DNA of 64,000 bases from the NCBI RefSeq assembly GCF_002234615.1, contig NZ_NMQW01000001.1, forward strand, positions 1 to 64,000. Reading direction: 5' to 3'. Made by a program: the position numbers and the translations under genes. The DNA is from Paenibacillus rigui. Lineage in GTDB: Bacteria; Bacillota; Bacilli; Paenibacillales; NBRC-103111. Shown here piece by piece: positions 54,101 to 61,505 of the stretch (the first letter of the stretch is position 1; every line of letters starts with the position of its first letter). The notes below the pieces were generated by a model. It searched no databases, was not told the DNA's origin, and saw only the letters and a program-made list of their open reading frames with translations.

Positions 54101-54628
54101 GTGAGCCGAGTTGTATCATGGCTTCAGCATCATGAGAACCGCATGTTTTGTTGGGTGAACCAACGGCTTCAGCATACGTGGCTGGATCGTCTTTTCAATA
54201 CGATCACCCACCTCGGGGGAGCAACGGCAACGATTGCCATTGCGCTTTGCCTGAGCTTGTTCGGAAAGGGCAGCCTGCAGCTTGCAGGCTTTCACTGCTG
54301 CGCCGTTCTGGCGCTCAGCCACATTCCTGTCGCTCTGATCAAACGCAAATATCCAAGACTAAGACCTTATCTCGTCGTTCCCGATACACATACCTGCAAA
54401 AAGCCCTTATCCGATCCTTCGTTTCCTTCCGGCCATACGGCCGCTATTTTCTCTGTAGCCGTTCCTTTGGCTTGCGCCACCCCCTGGCTGGCTCCAGTCG
54501 TTTTGCCTTTGGCCTGCCTGGTCGGCATGTCCCGTATTTATCTGGGGCTTCATTACCCCTCCGATTGCTTGGCAGGGTCTATATTGGGTACAACGGCGGC
54601 ATTGGCAACGGCTTCATTTTTCGTATAA
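54101..54628 (+). CDS. PAP2 family phosphatase (undecaprenyl-diphosphatase-like)
   Basis: A 175-aa membrane phosphatase with five or six hydrophobic segments. The three active-site motifs are K81-x6-R-P, P-S-G-H at 109-112 and S144-R145-x5-H151. Such enzymes dephosphorylate undecaprenyl pyrophosphate or phosphatidylglycerol phosphate on the outer membrane face. GTG start with AAGGAGG upstream. It precedes a UgtP-like glycosyltransferase gene on the same strand, 70 bp apart, and both may serve envelope lipid metabolism. Confidence 0.92.
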   Translation: MSRVVSWLQHHENRMFCWVNQRLQHTWLDRLFNTITHLGGATATIAIALCLSLFGKGSLQLAGFHCCAVLALSHIPVALIKRKYPRLRPYLVVPDTHTCKKPLSDPSFPSGHTAAIFSVAVPLACATPWLAPVVLPLACLVGMSRIYLGLHYPSDCLAGSILGTTAALATASFFV

Positions 54629-54700
54629 GCAGCACGCGGGTATACAATAATAGAAGATATTCTTATGCAAATTCATGGCACAAGGTATGGTGAACGCCGC

Positions 54701-55816
54701 ATGCGTAAAAAAAGAGTCTTGTTGTTATCCGAAGGCTTCGGTGCCGGACATACCCAGGCCGCCCATGCACTATCCGTAGGGCTCCGCATGCTTTCTCCGG
54801 ACGTCCAGACAAGGGTGCTGGAGCTAGGCTCATTCCTCCATCCTACGCTGGCGCCATGGATCTTGACCGCCTATCGCAAAACCGTCACCGTCCAGCCCAA
54901 ATTGTATGGTCTCATGTATCGGGCACAGTATAAAAAATCGCTGAACCGATTGACCCGGCTTGCGCTGCACCGGATCTTTTATGCTCAGACAGCTGAAATT
55001 ATACGCCAGCTTCGGCCCGACACGATCGTATGTACGCATCCCTTCCCCAACGCCGTCATCTCCCGGCTCAAGCGCGCCGGCTTGAACATGCCCTTATGTA
55101 CGGTCATTACGGACTATGACGCCCATGGGACCTGGGTGAACTCCGAAGTGAACAAATATTTGGTATCGACGCCCGATGTCAAGGAAAAGCTAATCCACCG
55201 CGGCATCCCTTCAGAATCGATTCAAGTCACAGGCATTCCGGTGCATCCGAACTTTTGGGAGCCCCATAACCGCGAGGAGCTTCGTGCCCGCTTCAAGCTA
55301 AAGGCCATGCCTACCGTCCTGCTGATGGGCGGGGGCTGGGGAATGCTCCATAACGAGGAATTCCTTCAGCAGCTTATCGCATGGCGGGATAAAATTCAGC
55401 TGGTGGTCTGCTTGGGCAGCAATGAAAAAGCATTGGCTGCCATGGCGCAGGATGCCCGTTTCCAGCATGAGCATATTCGGCTGCTGGGTTTTACACAGGA
55501 AGTCGATAAATGGATGGATGTCGCCGACCTGCTGATTACGAAGCCAGGAGGTATGACCTGCACCGAAGCACTGGCCAAAGGCATCCCCATGCTGTTCTAC
55601 AAGCCCATTCCCGGGCAGGAGGAAGAAAATTTGCAGTATTTCACCCAGCAGGGCTTCGGGGAGCCGATCAAATCCGGGGCAACAGTAGAGCAATGGTTCC
55701 GGCTGTTAACCGACCATTACCCGGAAGTGATAAGAATGAGAGCCTTGTTAATCCATCGCCCTTCTTACAAGCCTTCGGACTGCCCACGCGCCATTATGGA
55801 GCTGCTCGCACCTTAG
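54701..55816 (+). CDS. UgtP/MGDG synthase family glycosyltransferase
   Basis: A 371-aa GT28-type enzyme. The N-terminal domain shows the MGDG synthase pattern G-F-G-A-G-H-T-Q-A-A and C-T-H-P-F-P; the C-terminal domain has G-G-G-W-G-M and the donor site K-P-G-G-M-T-C-T-E-A. Members add glucose or galactose to diacylglycerol, or act on spore-lipid pathways. ATG 54701 is preferred because residues from there match the family start (K-K-R-V-L-L-L-S-E-G); its ribosome binding site is weak. Confidence 0.88.
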   Translation: MRKKRVLLLSEGFGAGHTQAAHALSVGLRMLSPDVQTRVLELGSFLHPTLAPWILTAYRKTVTVQPKLYGLMYRAQYKKSLNRLTRLALHRIFYAQTAEIIRQLRPDTIVCTHPFPNAVISRLKRAGLNMPLCTVITDYDAHGTWVNSEVNKYLVSTPDVKEKLIHRGIPSESIQVTGIPVHPNFWEPHNREELRARFKLKAMPTVLLMGGGWGMLHNEEFLQQLIAWRDKIQLVVCLGSNEKALAAMAQDARFQHEHIRLLGFTQEVDKWMDVADLLITKPGGMTCTEALAKGIPMLFYKPIPGQEEENLQYFTQQGFGEPIKSGATVEQWFRLLTDHYPEVIRMRALLIHRPSYKPSDCPRAIMELLAP

Positions 55817-55955
55817 CCTAGCTTCCACTTGGAGAAAGCAACCCATGTAGAACCGTTACCGGCTCTCGCGTTATAAACTTCGCCCTCTTCCAAGACGGCA
55901 TCCGGCGGGTAAGGTACTGTGAAGCCATGGAATCCGATCGATATATTTAAACAGT
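55817..55955 (-). pseudogene. Possible gene remnant on the minus strand
   Basis: A frame ending at 55813 reads F-T-V-P-Y-P-P-D-A-V-L-E-E-G-E-V-Y-N-A-R and then A-G-N-G-S-T-W-V-A-F-S-K-W-K-L-G, which looks like a genuine protein C-terminus. Its upstream extension runs into the trmB terminator and has no start or ribosome binding site. It could be a truncated gene; I do not recognise the family. Confidence 0.3.
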
Positions 55956-56005
55956 AAAAAACAGCATGCGGGTTCCCGAATAAAAAAGGGCCGCATGCTG
56001 TTTTA
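55956..56005 (-). terminator. Terminator of trmB
   Basis: AAAACAGCATGCGG pairs with CCGCATGCTGTTTT (14 bp); on the minus strand TTTTTTAC follows. Confidence 0.92.
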
Positions 56006-56013
56006 TCGTTCAA

Positions 56014-56778
56014 TTACGCTTCGCTGCTATCTTCAGAATCAGCAGCAGCCGCTTGGGCATCCTCGTGCTTCTGAGCCGCTTCCAATTGGTGCAGATGCTT
56101 CTGCAGCGCCTGCTCGCCGATAACCACTTCAACGCGATGGATATTCACGCCCTTGTCATGAAACTTCGTTTCATACTCGGTCATCACCAAATCGGTTCTC
56201 GTCCCCTCGGCATGAAGGTCAAGAGAAATGTTACGCATCCGAAGTCCCATGTCCGCGAAGGAATTCAACGAAAATTCAAAAAGAGAACGGGAATCGGTTT
56301 TGAAATGAATTTCTCCGTTACGATTTAAAATGCTCATATATTTATGGACAAAGCCCGAATGAGTCAGGCGGCGACGGGCATGGCGCTTTTTCGGCCACGG
56401 ATCGCTGAAATTCAAATAAATGCGCTCAAGCTCATCCGTATCAAACATATCTTCGATTTTCTCAATATTAAACAAGGCGAGCTTTAAATTCGCTAATGTG
56501 CCCCCATTTTCTTCCCGGGACCATTGGGCCTTCTCGCTTGCACGACGAATCAATTCATCGTACATATCGACCCCTATGTAATTCACATTCGGATTCAGCG
56601 AGCTCAGCTGGCTAATAAACCGGCCTTTGCCCATCCCAAGCTCTACATGAATAGGATGATCATTGCCGAACAGCTCTTTCCATCTTCCTTTATATTGCGC
56701 GGGGTCCAAAACAATCAAATCCGGCTGCGCCTCCAGCGCCTCCCGAATACCTTTCCTGCCACGTAAACGCATCTTCAT
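56014..56778 (-). CDS. trmB: tRNA (guanine-N7-)-methyltransferase
   Basis: A 254-aa SAM-dependent enzyme making m7G46 in tRNA variable loops. The SAM site is V-E-L-G-M-G-K-G-R-F near residue 45; N-F-S-D-P-W-P-K-K-R-H-A-R-R-R-L is the family signature and T-E-Y-E-T-K-F closes the fold. About 40 C-terminal residues rich in Ala, Glu and Gln extend beyond the usual length (210-220). Monocistronic with its own terminator. Confidence 0.96.
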   Translation of the reverse strand: MKMRLRGRKGIREALEAQPDLIVLDPAQYKGRWKELFGNDHPIHVELGMGKGRFISQLSSLNPNVNYIGVDMYDELIRRASEKAQWSREENGGTLANLKLALFNIEKIEDMFDTDELERIYLNFSDPWPKKRHARRRLTHSGFVHKYMSILNRNGEIHFKTDSRSLFEFSLNSFADMGLRMRNISLDLHAEGTRTDLVMTEYETKFHDKGVNIHRVEVVIGEQALQKHLHQLEAAQKHEDAQAAAADSEDSSEA

Positions 56779-56887
56779 CCTCCAAAAACGTGCAATAGTT
56801 TACAAAAACCTCTCGATTAGAGACGATTATACCCTGAATTGCAAGGAATGAAAAGAGCGGCTGATGGCTCAGCCGCCCTCTGCGTCG

Positions 56888-57091
56888 TTACATTTCAAGA
56901 GCGTGGTAATGGATCTTGTCGCTGTCAGGGAGCATCAGGCGCTCCACTTGGGACCTGAGCTTTTTGCGTGCATTCGCCGCAAGCTGCGGCTGCTGGTAAA
57001 ACACGGCGCCGCTGCTCAAAGCTATAGCTTCCTTCAGGCTAAGCTCCACCACCAAAGTCTGATTGCCGAACGGAACCAGGACTCCATCCAT
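56888..57091 (-). CDS. Small conserved hypothetical protein, 67 aa
   Basis: A soluble small protein (M-D-G-V-L-V-P-F-G-N-Q-T-L at the start) with no membrane segment. ATG 57091 has AGGGGG 9 nt upstream. It lies 31 bp after the stop of the WGxxGxxG-type gene on the same strand, so the two may be cotranscribed. Family not recognised. Confidence 0.65.
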   Translation of the reverse strand: MDGVLVPFGNQTLVVELSLKEAIALSSGAVFYQQPQLAANARKKLRSQVERLMLPDSDKIHYHALEM

Positions 57092-57122
57092 AGCTCTTTG
57101 CCCCCTGCTATTTCGCTTCAGC

Positions 57123-57677
57123 TTAACGGTCACCAATACGATCTTCAGAACGGTTGCGGCTTCTCATGCCTGCCAAGCCCAGAAGACCCAGCAGACCCAG
57201 CCATCCCCAGCCACCTGTACTGCGTGTCGTGGTATCGGCATTTGCACGGTAGCTATACGTGTTATAGTTGCCGCCGTAGCCGTAGCCGTCACGGTTCGTG
57301 CCGTACGTATTCGCACGGTCCATCAAACGCTCGGTCGATTTGATCGGGTGGGTTATGGCATTGGTTACATTGTTTGCCGTTGTTCCCGTTGTAGTTCCTG
57401 TCGTACCGGTTGTTGTTCCTGTTGTCGTTGTTGTTGTTGGATTAAGTGTCGTTGTACCTGTAGTGTTCGTTCCTGTTCCTGTACCCGATGTCGTGGTACC
57501 ATAAGTGCCGTAAGAACCCGTCGTTCCGCTGCCGCTATAAGTACCGGAGCTTGTACCTGTACCCGTGGCAGTCCCTGTAGCGTTCGCGCTGCTCATTTCA
57601 GCAAAAGCTTGAGCACCACCCATCCCCAAAGAAGCTGTCAAAGCCAAAGTGAGTACTGTTTTACGAAACTTGTTCAT
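57123..57677 (-). CDS. WGxxGxxG-type exported protein with Thr/Gly-rich middle
   Basis: A 184-aa protein. A signal peptide covers residues 1-26 (cleavage after A-F-A), followed by about 80 residues of Thr/Gly/Ser low complexity, a short conserved segment (N-A-I-T-H-P-I-K-S-T-E-R-L-M) and the C-terminal signature W-G-W-L-G-L-L-G-L-L-G-L-A-G-M with a basic tail. This end matches the WGxxGxxG family of surface proteins, in which the short hydrophobic helix plus basic cluster resembles a sorting signal. Partner sortases are not known. The function is unknown. Confidence 0.8.
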   Translation of the reverse strand: MNKFRKTVLTLALTASLGMGGAQAFAEMSSANATGTATGTGTSSGTYSGSGTTGSYGTYGTTTSGTGTGTNTTGTTTLNPTTTTTTGTTTGTTGTTTGTTANNVTNAITHPIKSTERLMDRANTYGTNRDGYGYGGNYNTYSYRANADTTTRSTGGWGWLGLLGLLGLAGMRSRNRSEDRIGDR

Positions 57678-57853
57678 GTTGTTCCGTTCTCCCTTCGCAA
57701 CGATGTATTATTGGTGCACTTATAGCATGGTCTTCGACGGAATCAAATATCCTTCTTTCCGGCTAGGAGGGTTTTGTCAAGGAAATATTCGCAAAGGGTT
57801 GGCATTTACGGTAAAATAGGAGGAAGCTACGTTTAGCAAAGGAGTCTTTTATA

Positions 57854-58849
57854 ATGAAGCAAGCCGAACAACACCGCCACATTCCCGAGCTATGGGGAGA
57901 CAAGCGGTTTCATACATGGAATGTAGAAATGCGCAAGCAATTCGGCACTAAAGTGTTCAAGGTCATGCTGGATGCGGGGTTCACTTGTCCGAATCGGGAC
58001 GGTTCCATTGCAACCGGAGGCTGTACCTTTTGCAGTGCCCGGGGCTCCGGCGATTTCGCAGGGAGCCGCCGCGACGATCTGGTGACCCAATTCAATAAAA
58101 TCCGCGACCTTCAGCATAAAAAATGGCCCGAGGCTCAGTATATCGGCTATTTTCAAGCTTATACGAACACTTACGCTCCGGTTGAGGAGCTTCGGGAATA
58201 TTTTGAAGTCATTTTACAGCAGCCCGGTGTGGTCGGTTTATCGATCGCCACCCGACCCGACTGCTTACCGGACGATGTTGTGGAATATTTGGCGGAATTA
58301 AATGAGCGTACGTATCTTTGGGTGGAGATGGGCTTGCAGACAGTGCACGAATCCACGTCCCAGCTCATTAACCGGGCGCATGATACCCAATGCTACCTTG
58401 ACGCCGTCGCCAAGCTGCGCAAGCATGGTATTCGCACCTGCGCCCACATCATCTACGGACTGCCGGGGGAAACGCACGAGATGATGCTCGATACCGGACG
58501 TGCGGTAGCCCAAATGGATGTGCAGGGGATTAAAATTCATCTGCTCCATCTTATGCGCAAAACGCCGATGGTTAAACAATATGAAGCCGGTCTGCTTCAA
58601 TTTCTGGAAAAAGACGAATATGTTCAATTAATCGTCGATACGTTGGAAATACTTCCTCCGGAGATGATCGTTCACCGATTGACCGGAGACGCTCCCAGGG
58701 ATCTGCTGATCGGTCCCATGTGGAGCTTGAAAAAATGGGAAGTGCTGAATGCGATAGATGCCGAGCTGCGTCTGAGAGATACTTGGCAGGGTAAATATTG
58801 GAAGCAAGCTGCAACAGAAACAGTAATTCGTTACAATAAAGAGACCTAA
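57854..58849 (+). CDS. mnmL: Radical SAM protein MnmL (YtqA, TIGR01212)
   Basis: A 331-aa radical SAM enzyme. The cluster Cys are C45, C57 and C60 (C-x11-C-x2-C), a spacing characteristic of this Elp3-like family, followed by E-M-G-L-Q-T and the C-terminal P-M-V-K-Q-Y motif. In B. subtilis YtqA (MnmL) is proposed to act with YtqB (MnmM) in making mnm5s2U at tRNA wobble positions. MnmM is encoded just downstream, with a cytochrome c gene and a dispersed hairpin in between. AAAGGAG precedes the ATG. Confidence 0.88.
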   Translation: MKQAEQHRHIPELWGDKRFHTWNVEMRKQFGTKVFKVMLDAGFTCPNRDGSIATGGCTFCSARGSGDFAGSRRDDLVTQFNKIRDLQHKKWPEAQYIGYFQAYTNTYAPVEELREYFEVILQQPGVVGLSIATRPDCLPDDVVEYLAELNERTYLWVEMGLQTVHESTSQLINRAHDTQCYLDAVAKLRKHGIRTCAHIIYGLPGETHEMMLDTGRAVAQMDVQGIKIHLLHLMRKTPMVKQYEAGLLQFLEKDEYVQLIVDTLEILPPEMIVHRLTGDAPRDLLIGPMWSLKKWEVLNAIDAELRLRDTWQGKYWKQAATETVIRYNKET

Positions 58850-58853
58850 CGGG

Positions 58854-58903
58854 CCAGAATCAACGGCTTCGCCGTCACTCAAGACGGCTTGCGTTTTTCA
58901 AGA
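58854..58903 (+). repeat. Dispersed hairpin repeat, copy 4 (diverged, inner stem compensated)
   Basis: ATCAACGGCTTCGCC keeps the core, but the inner arms are GCCGTC and GACGGC instead of GCCATC and GGTGGC/GATGGC, a paired double change. The outer stem is weaker. It starts 5 bp after the mnmL stop in sense orientation. Confidence 0.75.
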
Positions 58904-58954
58904 TATGGACGGAATCCCCCTCCCGGTCCAGCTTAGGGTAAAGGAGTGACAAAG

Positions 58955-59740
58955 ATGAGGAAGCATATCCTTGGAGCGACGGCTCTCTTGGTCGTTGCTC
59001 TGTTGGGCGGCTGCAAGGACGCACCGGCGGTGCAGACGCCCAGCCCCGTGACGACGGACCCCGGCGATACCGCCGCGCAGACCGTTCCGCCGAAGGCCGG
59101 AACGGACGCCTTGCCGCTGTCCGGCAGCGCCGGTAGCGATGCTGCGGCTGCCCCAGGCGGCGAGCCCGCTGCGGGGCAGCCGACGCCGGAGCCGGCCAAG
59201 CCTTCGGCATCGGCCCCTTCGACTTCGACCGGGTCGAAGTCGAAGGCCGAGCTGCCGAAGGCGGAGCTGCCGCGGCTCGATGAACCGGCGGCCAAGCAGC
59301 CGGCGGTAGCACCGATGCCGACGGAGCTGGTGACGCCGAAGTCGAGTGGCACAAGCCCGGCGCCGGAGGCGGGCAGCGGCGGCTCCAAGCCGGCAACGGC
59401 GCCGATGCCGACGGATCTCGTGACGCCACCGATGGCCGGGGCGTCCTCGTCTTCATCTTCAGCGAAGTCGGCCGACGGTACGGTTTCGATCAGCAGCGCC
59501 TCCTCCTCCTCTGGCTTCGGCAAGGCCGAAGCGCTGTACAAGGATAACTGTATGGTCTGTCACGGTGACAAGCTGCAGGGCGACATCGGCCCGAACCTGA
59601 CCAAAGTGGGCACCCGCCTTACAAAAGAGCAGCTCCTGGCCAAAATCAACCTAGGCAGCAAGTCGATGCCCCCCTTCCAGAAAACACTCCAAGCAGATCA
59701 AATTCAAGAGCTGGTCAGCTGGCTCGCCACACAAAAATAA
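58955..59740 (+). CDS. Membrane-anchored cytochrome c lipoprotein (c551-like)
   Basis: A 261-aa lipoprotein: signal peptide with lipobox L-G-G-C (Cys20), a roughly 150-residue Pro/Ala/Ser/Thr-rich linker containing a duplicated A-P-M-P-T-E/D-L-V-T-P unit, and a C-terminal class I cytochrome c domain with heme site C199-x-x-C-H203 and likely Met238 ligand (S-M-P-P-F). It would carry electrons outside the membrane, as CccB and similar proteins do. ATG 58955 follows AAAGGAG. The linker coding DNA is very GC-rich. It sits between mnmL and mnmM, unlike the usual adjacency. Confidence 0.88.
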   Translation: MRKHILGATALLVVALLGGCKDAPAVQTPSPVTTDPGDTAAQTVPPKAGTDALPLSGSAGSDAAAAPGGEPAAGQPTPEPAKPSASAPSTSTGSKSKAELPKAELPRLDEPAAKQPAVAPMPTELVTPKSSGTSPAPEAGSGGSKPATAPMPTDLVTPPMAGASSSSSSAKSADGTVSISSASSSSGFGKAEALYKDNCMVCHGDKLQGDIGPNLTKVGTRLTKEQLLAKINLGSKSMPPFQKTLQADQIQELVSWLATQK

Positions 59741-59767
59741 CAAGCATAGAATGGAGAGTACAATACT

Positions 59768-60343
59768 ATGGGTTTCTTATCGATCCTCAGCTATGCCCAT
59801 AAGCTGATCCAAGAACGTGTCTCCCCGGGTGAGACAGTAGTGGATGCTACTGCCGGCAACGGGGTGGACACGCTTTTTTTGGCCAAATGCGTCGGCCCCG
59901 CAGGCTCGGTGCATGCCTTTGACGTTCAAGAGCAGGCGCTGCTGCGCACGCGGCAGCGTCTGGAGCAGGAGCTGACGGAGCACGCCCCTGTGCAGCTGCA
60001 TCACTGCAGTCATGCGCTGCTGCAGGAAAAGCTGCCTGTCGCAGCACAAGAAAGCTTAGCCGCGGTCATGTTCAACCTCGGCTATTTGCCGGGAGATGAC
60101 CACCAGACCGTTACGCAAGCCGATTCGACGGTGGCTGCGCTCCAGCAAGCTGTGGAATGGCTGCGTAAAGGCGGCATTGTTACAATTATATTGTATACCG
60201 GGCACGAGGGCGGCGAGCAGGAGGCTGAGGCGGTTAGAGTCTGGGCCCAGCAGCTGTCTCAGAAGCAGTATCAGGTTCTCGAATACCGGTTTATGAACCA
60301 AAAGAATCATCCTCCTTATTGCATTGCGGTAGAAAAACGATAG
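59768..60343 (+). CDS. mnmM: tRNA methyltransferase MnmM (YtqB)
   Basis: A 191-aa class I SAM methyltransferase. The SAM motif V-D-A-T-A-G-N-G-V-D-T lies at about 25-35, F-D-V-Q-E-Q-A (ribose-binding Asp) at about 52, and the catalytic region has M-F-N-L-G-Y-L-P-G-D-D-H. It is the YtqB/MnmM family, which methylates nm5(s2)U to mnm5(s2)U in tRNA of Gram-positive bacteria lacking MnmC. GAGAGTACAATACT precedes the ATG. Confidence 0.9.
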   Translation: MGFLSILSYAHKLIQERVSPGETVVDATAGNGVDTLFLAKCVGPAGSVHAFDVQEQALLRTRQRLEQELTEHAPVQLHHCSHALLQEKLPVAAQESLAAVMFNLGYLPGDDHQTVTQADSTVAALQQAVEWLRKGGIVTIILYTGHEGGEQEAEAVRVWAQQLSQKQYQVLEYRFMNQKNHPPYCIAVEKR

Positions 60344-60466
60344 TCGGATTGATATAATTCTAATAGATTCCTGCAGCCGGCCGAATAGCTTTCATAGCAT
60401 GCATAGGCAGACGCAGGAAGTAGAGAGATCGAGTGCGAGCAAAAAAGCGGGAAAGTAGGGAATGTA

Positions 60467-61432
60467 TTGAAACCATATCCTTTATTATTTAAGCCTGAAA
60501 TGAAAGAACGTGTTTGGGGGGGCCGCAATCTGGAGCAGTTCGGACTGGAGCTGCCGGAAGGCCACATCGGCGAAGGCTGGATGATCGGAGATCACCCTAA
60601 CGGCACAACCCAAGTGGCCAACGGGGAGCTGGCCGGTCTTGGCTTGGATCAAATCCGCGAGCAGTACGGCAAAGAACTGTTTGGAACGAAAGGCTTTTCC
60701 GAGAAAAACGGCCGTTTTCCTTTATTAATCAAGCTATTGGATTGTCAGGACGATCTGTCCGTACAGGTACACCCTAACGATCATTATGATAGACTTCCTA
60801 AGGGCGAGCTTGGCAAGACCGAAATGTGGTATATCCTGGACGCCAAGCCTGACGCTAAAATTATTTATGGCTTGAACGATGGAGTAACCCGTGAACAGCT
60901 TGCTCAGGCGATTGAAGAGAACCGGATCCTCGGCAGTCTTCGCGAAATTGCCGTAGAAGCCGGCGATTCGTTCTATATTCCTGCCGGTACTGTGCATGCG
61001 CTTGGCGCAGGGGTTCTCGTTGCCGAAATTCAACAAAACTCGGACAGCACGTACCGCCTGTACGATTACGACCGTTTAGGTCTGGACGGAAAGCCTCGCG
61101 AGCTTCACATCGAGGATTCCTTGAACGTGATTGCCTACGAGGGCTCCGGAGCCACCTATATGAAAACCGAGCTGCAGGCATCCAATGAATGGCTGACTCT
61201 GGCCAACTCTCCTTTCTTCGTTACGGAAAAAGGAAAGGTTGAGCAGGAATGGCAGCTTCAAACAACCGAAGCCAGCTTCGTCATTCATATTATTTGCGAC
61301 GGAACAGGCACGATTCGCTGGGCTGACGGCGAATTGAACGTAAAGCCGGGACAGTGCTGCCTCATCCCTGCCAATCTTGGTGAATATACGCTGACCGGTT
61401 CTATGACCGTGCTGCGCAGCTATTTGCCTTAA
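60467..61432 (+). CDS. manA: Mannose-6-phosphate isomerase, class I
   Basis: A 321-aa cupin enzyme interconverting mannose 6-phosphate and fructose 6-phosphate. W-G-G-R-N-L at about 18-23, the zinc ligands in V-Q-V-H-P-N-D-H-Y near residue 100, E-M-W-Y-I-L, and Y-I-P-A-G-T-V-H-A-L near 170 are all present. Length matches the short Bacillus type. Start TTG 60467 with AGGGAA a few bases upstream. A terminator follows. Confidence 0.95.
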   Translation: MKPYPLLFKPEMKERVWGGRNLEQFGLELPEGHIGEGWMIGDHPNGTTQVANGELAGLGLDQIREQYGKELFGTKGFSEKNGRFPLLIKLLDCQDDLSVQVHPNDHYDRLPKGELGKTEMWYILDAKPDAKIIYGLNDGVTREQLAQAIEENRILGSLREIAVEAGDSFYIPAGTVHALGAGVLVAEIQQNSDSTYRLYDYDRLGLDGKPRELHIEDSLNVIAYEGSGATYMKTELQASNEWLTLANSPFFVTEKGKVEQEWQLQTTEASFVIHIICDGTGTIRWADGELNVKPGQCCLIPANLGEYTLTGSMTVLRSYLP

Positions 61433-61438
61433 GCATAG

Positions 61439-61495
61439 AAAAAGCCGATCCCCGGGAGGAACCTTGCGCTCCATCCTCCGAAGACCGGCTTTTCT
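61439..61495 (+). terminator. Terminator of manA (bidirectional)
   Basis: AAAAAGCCG pairs with CGGCTTTT enclosing an inner GGAGGA/TCCTCC stem; it lies between convergent genes. Confidence 0.8.
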
Positions 61496-61505
61496 TCATT
61501 TCTGT

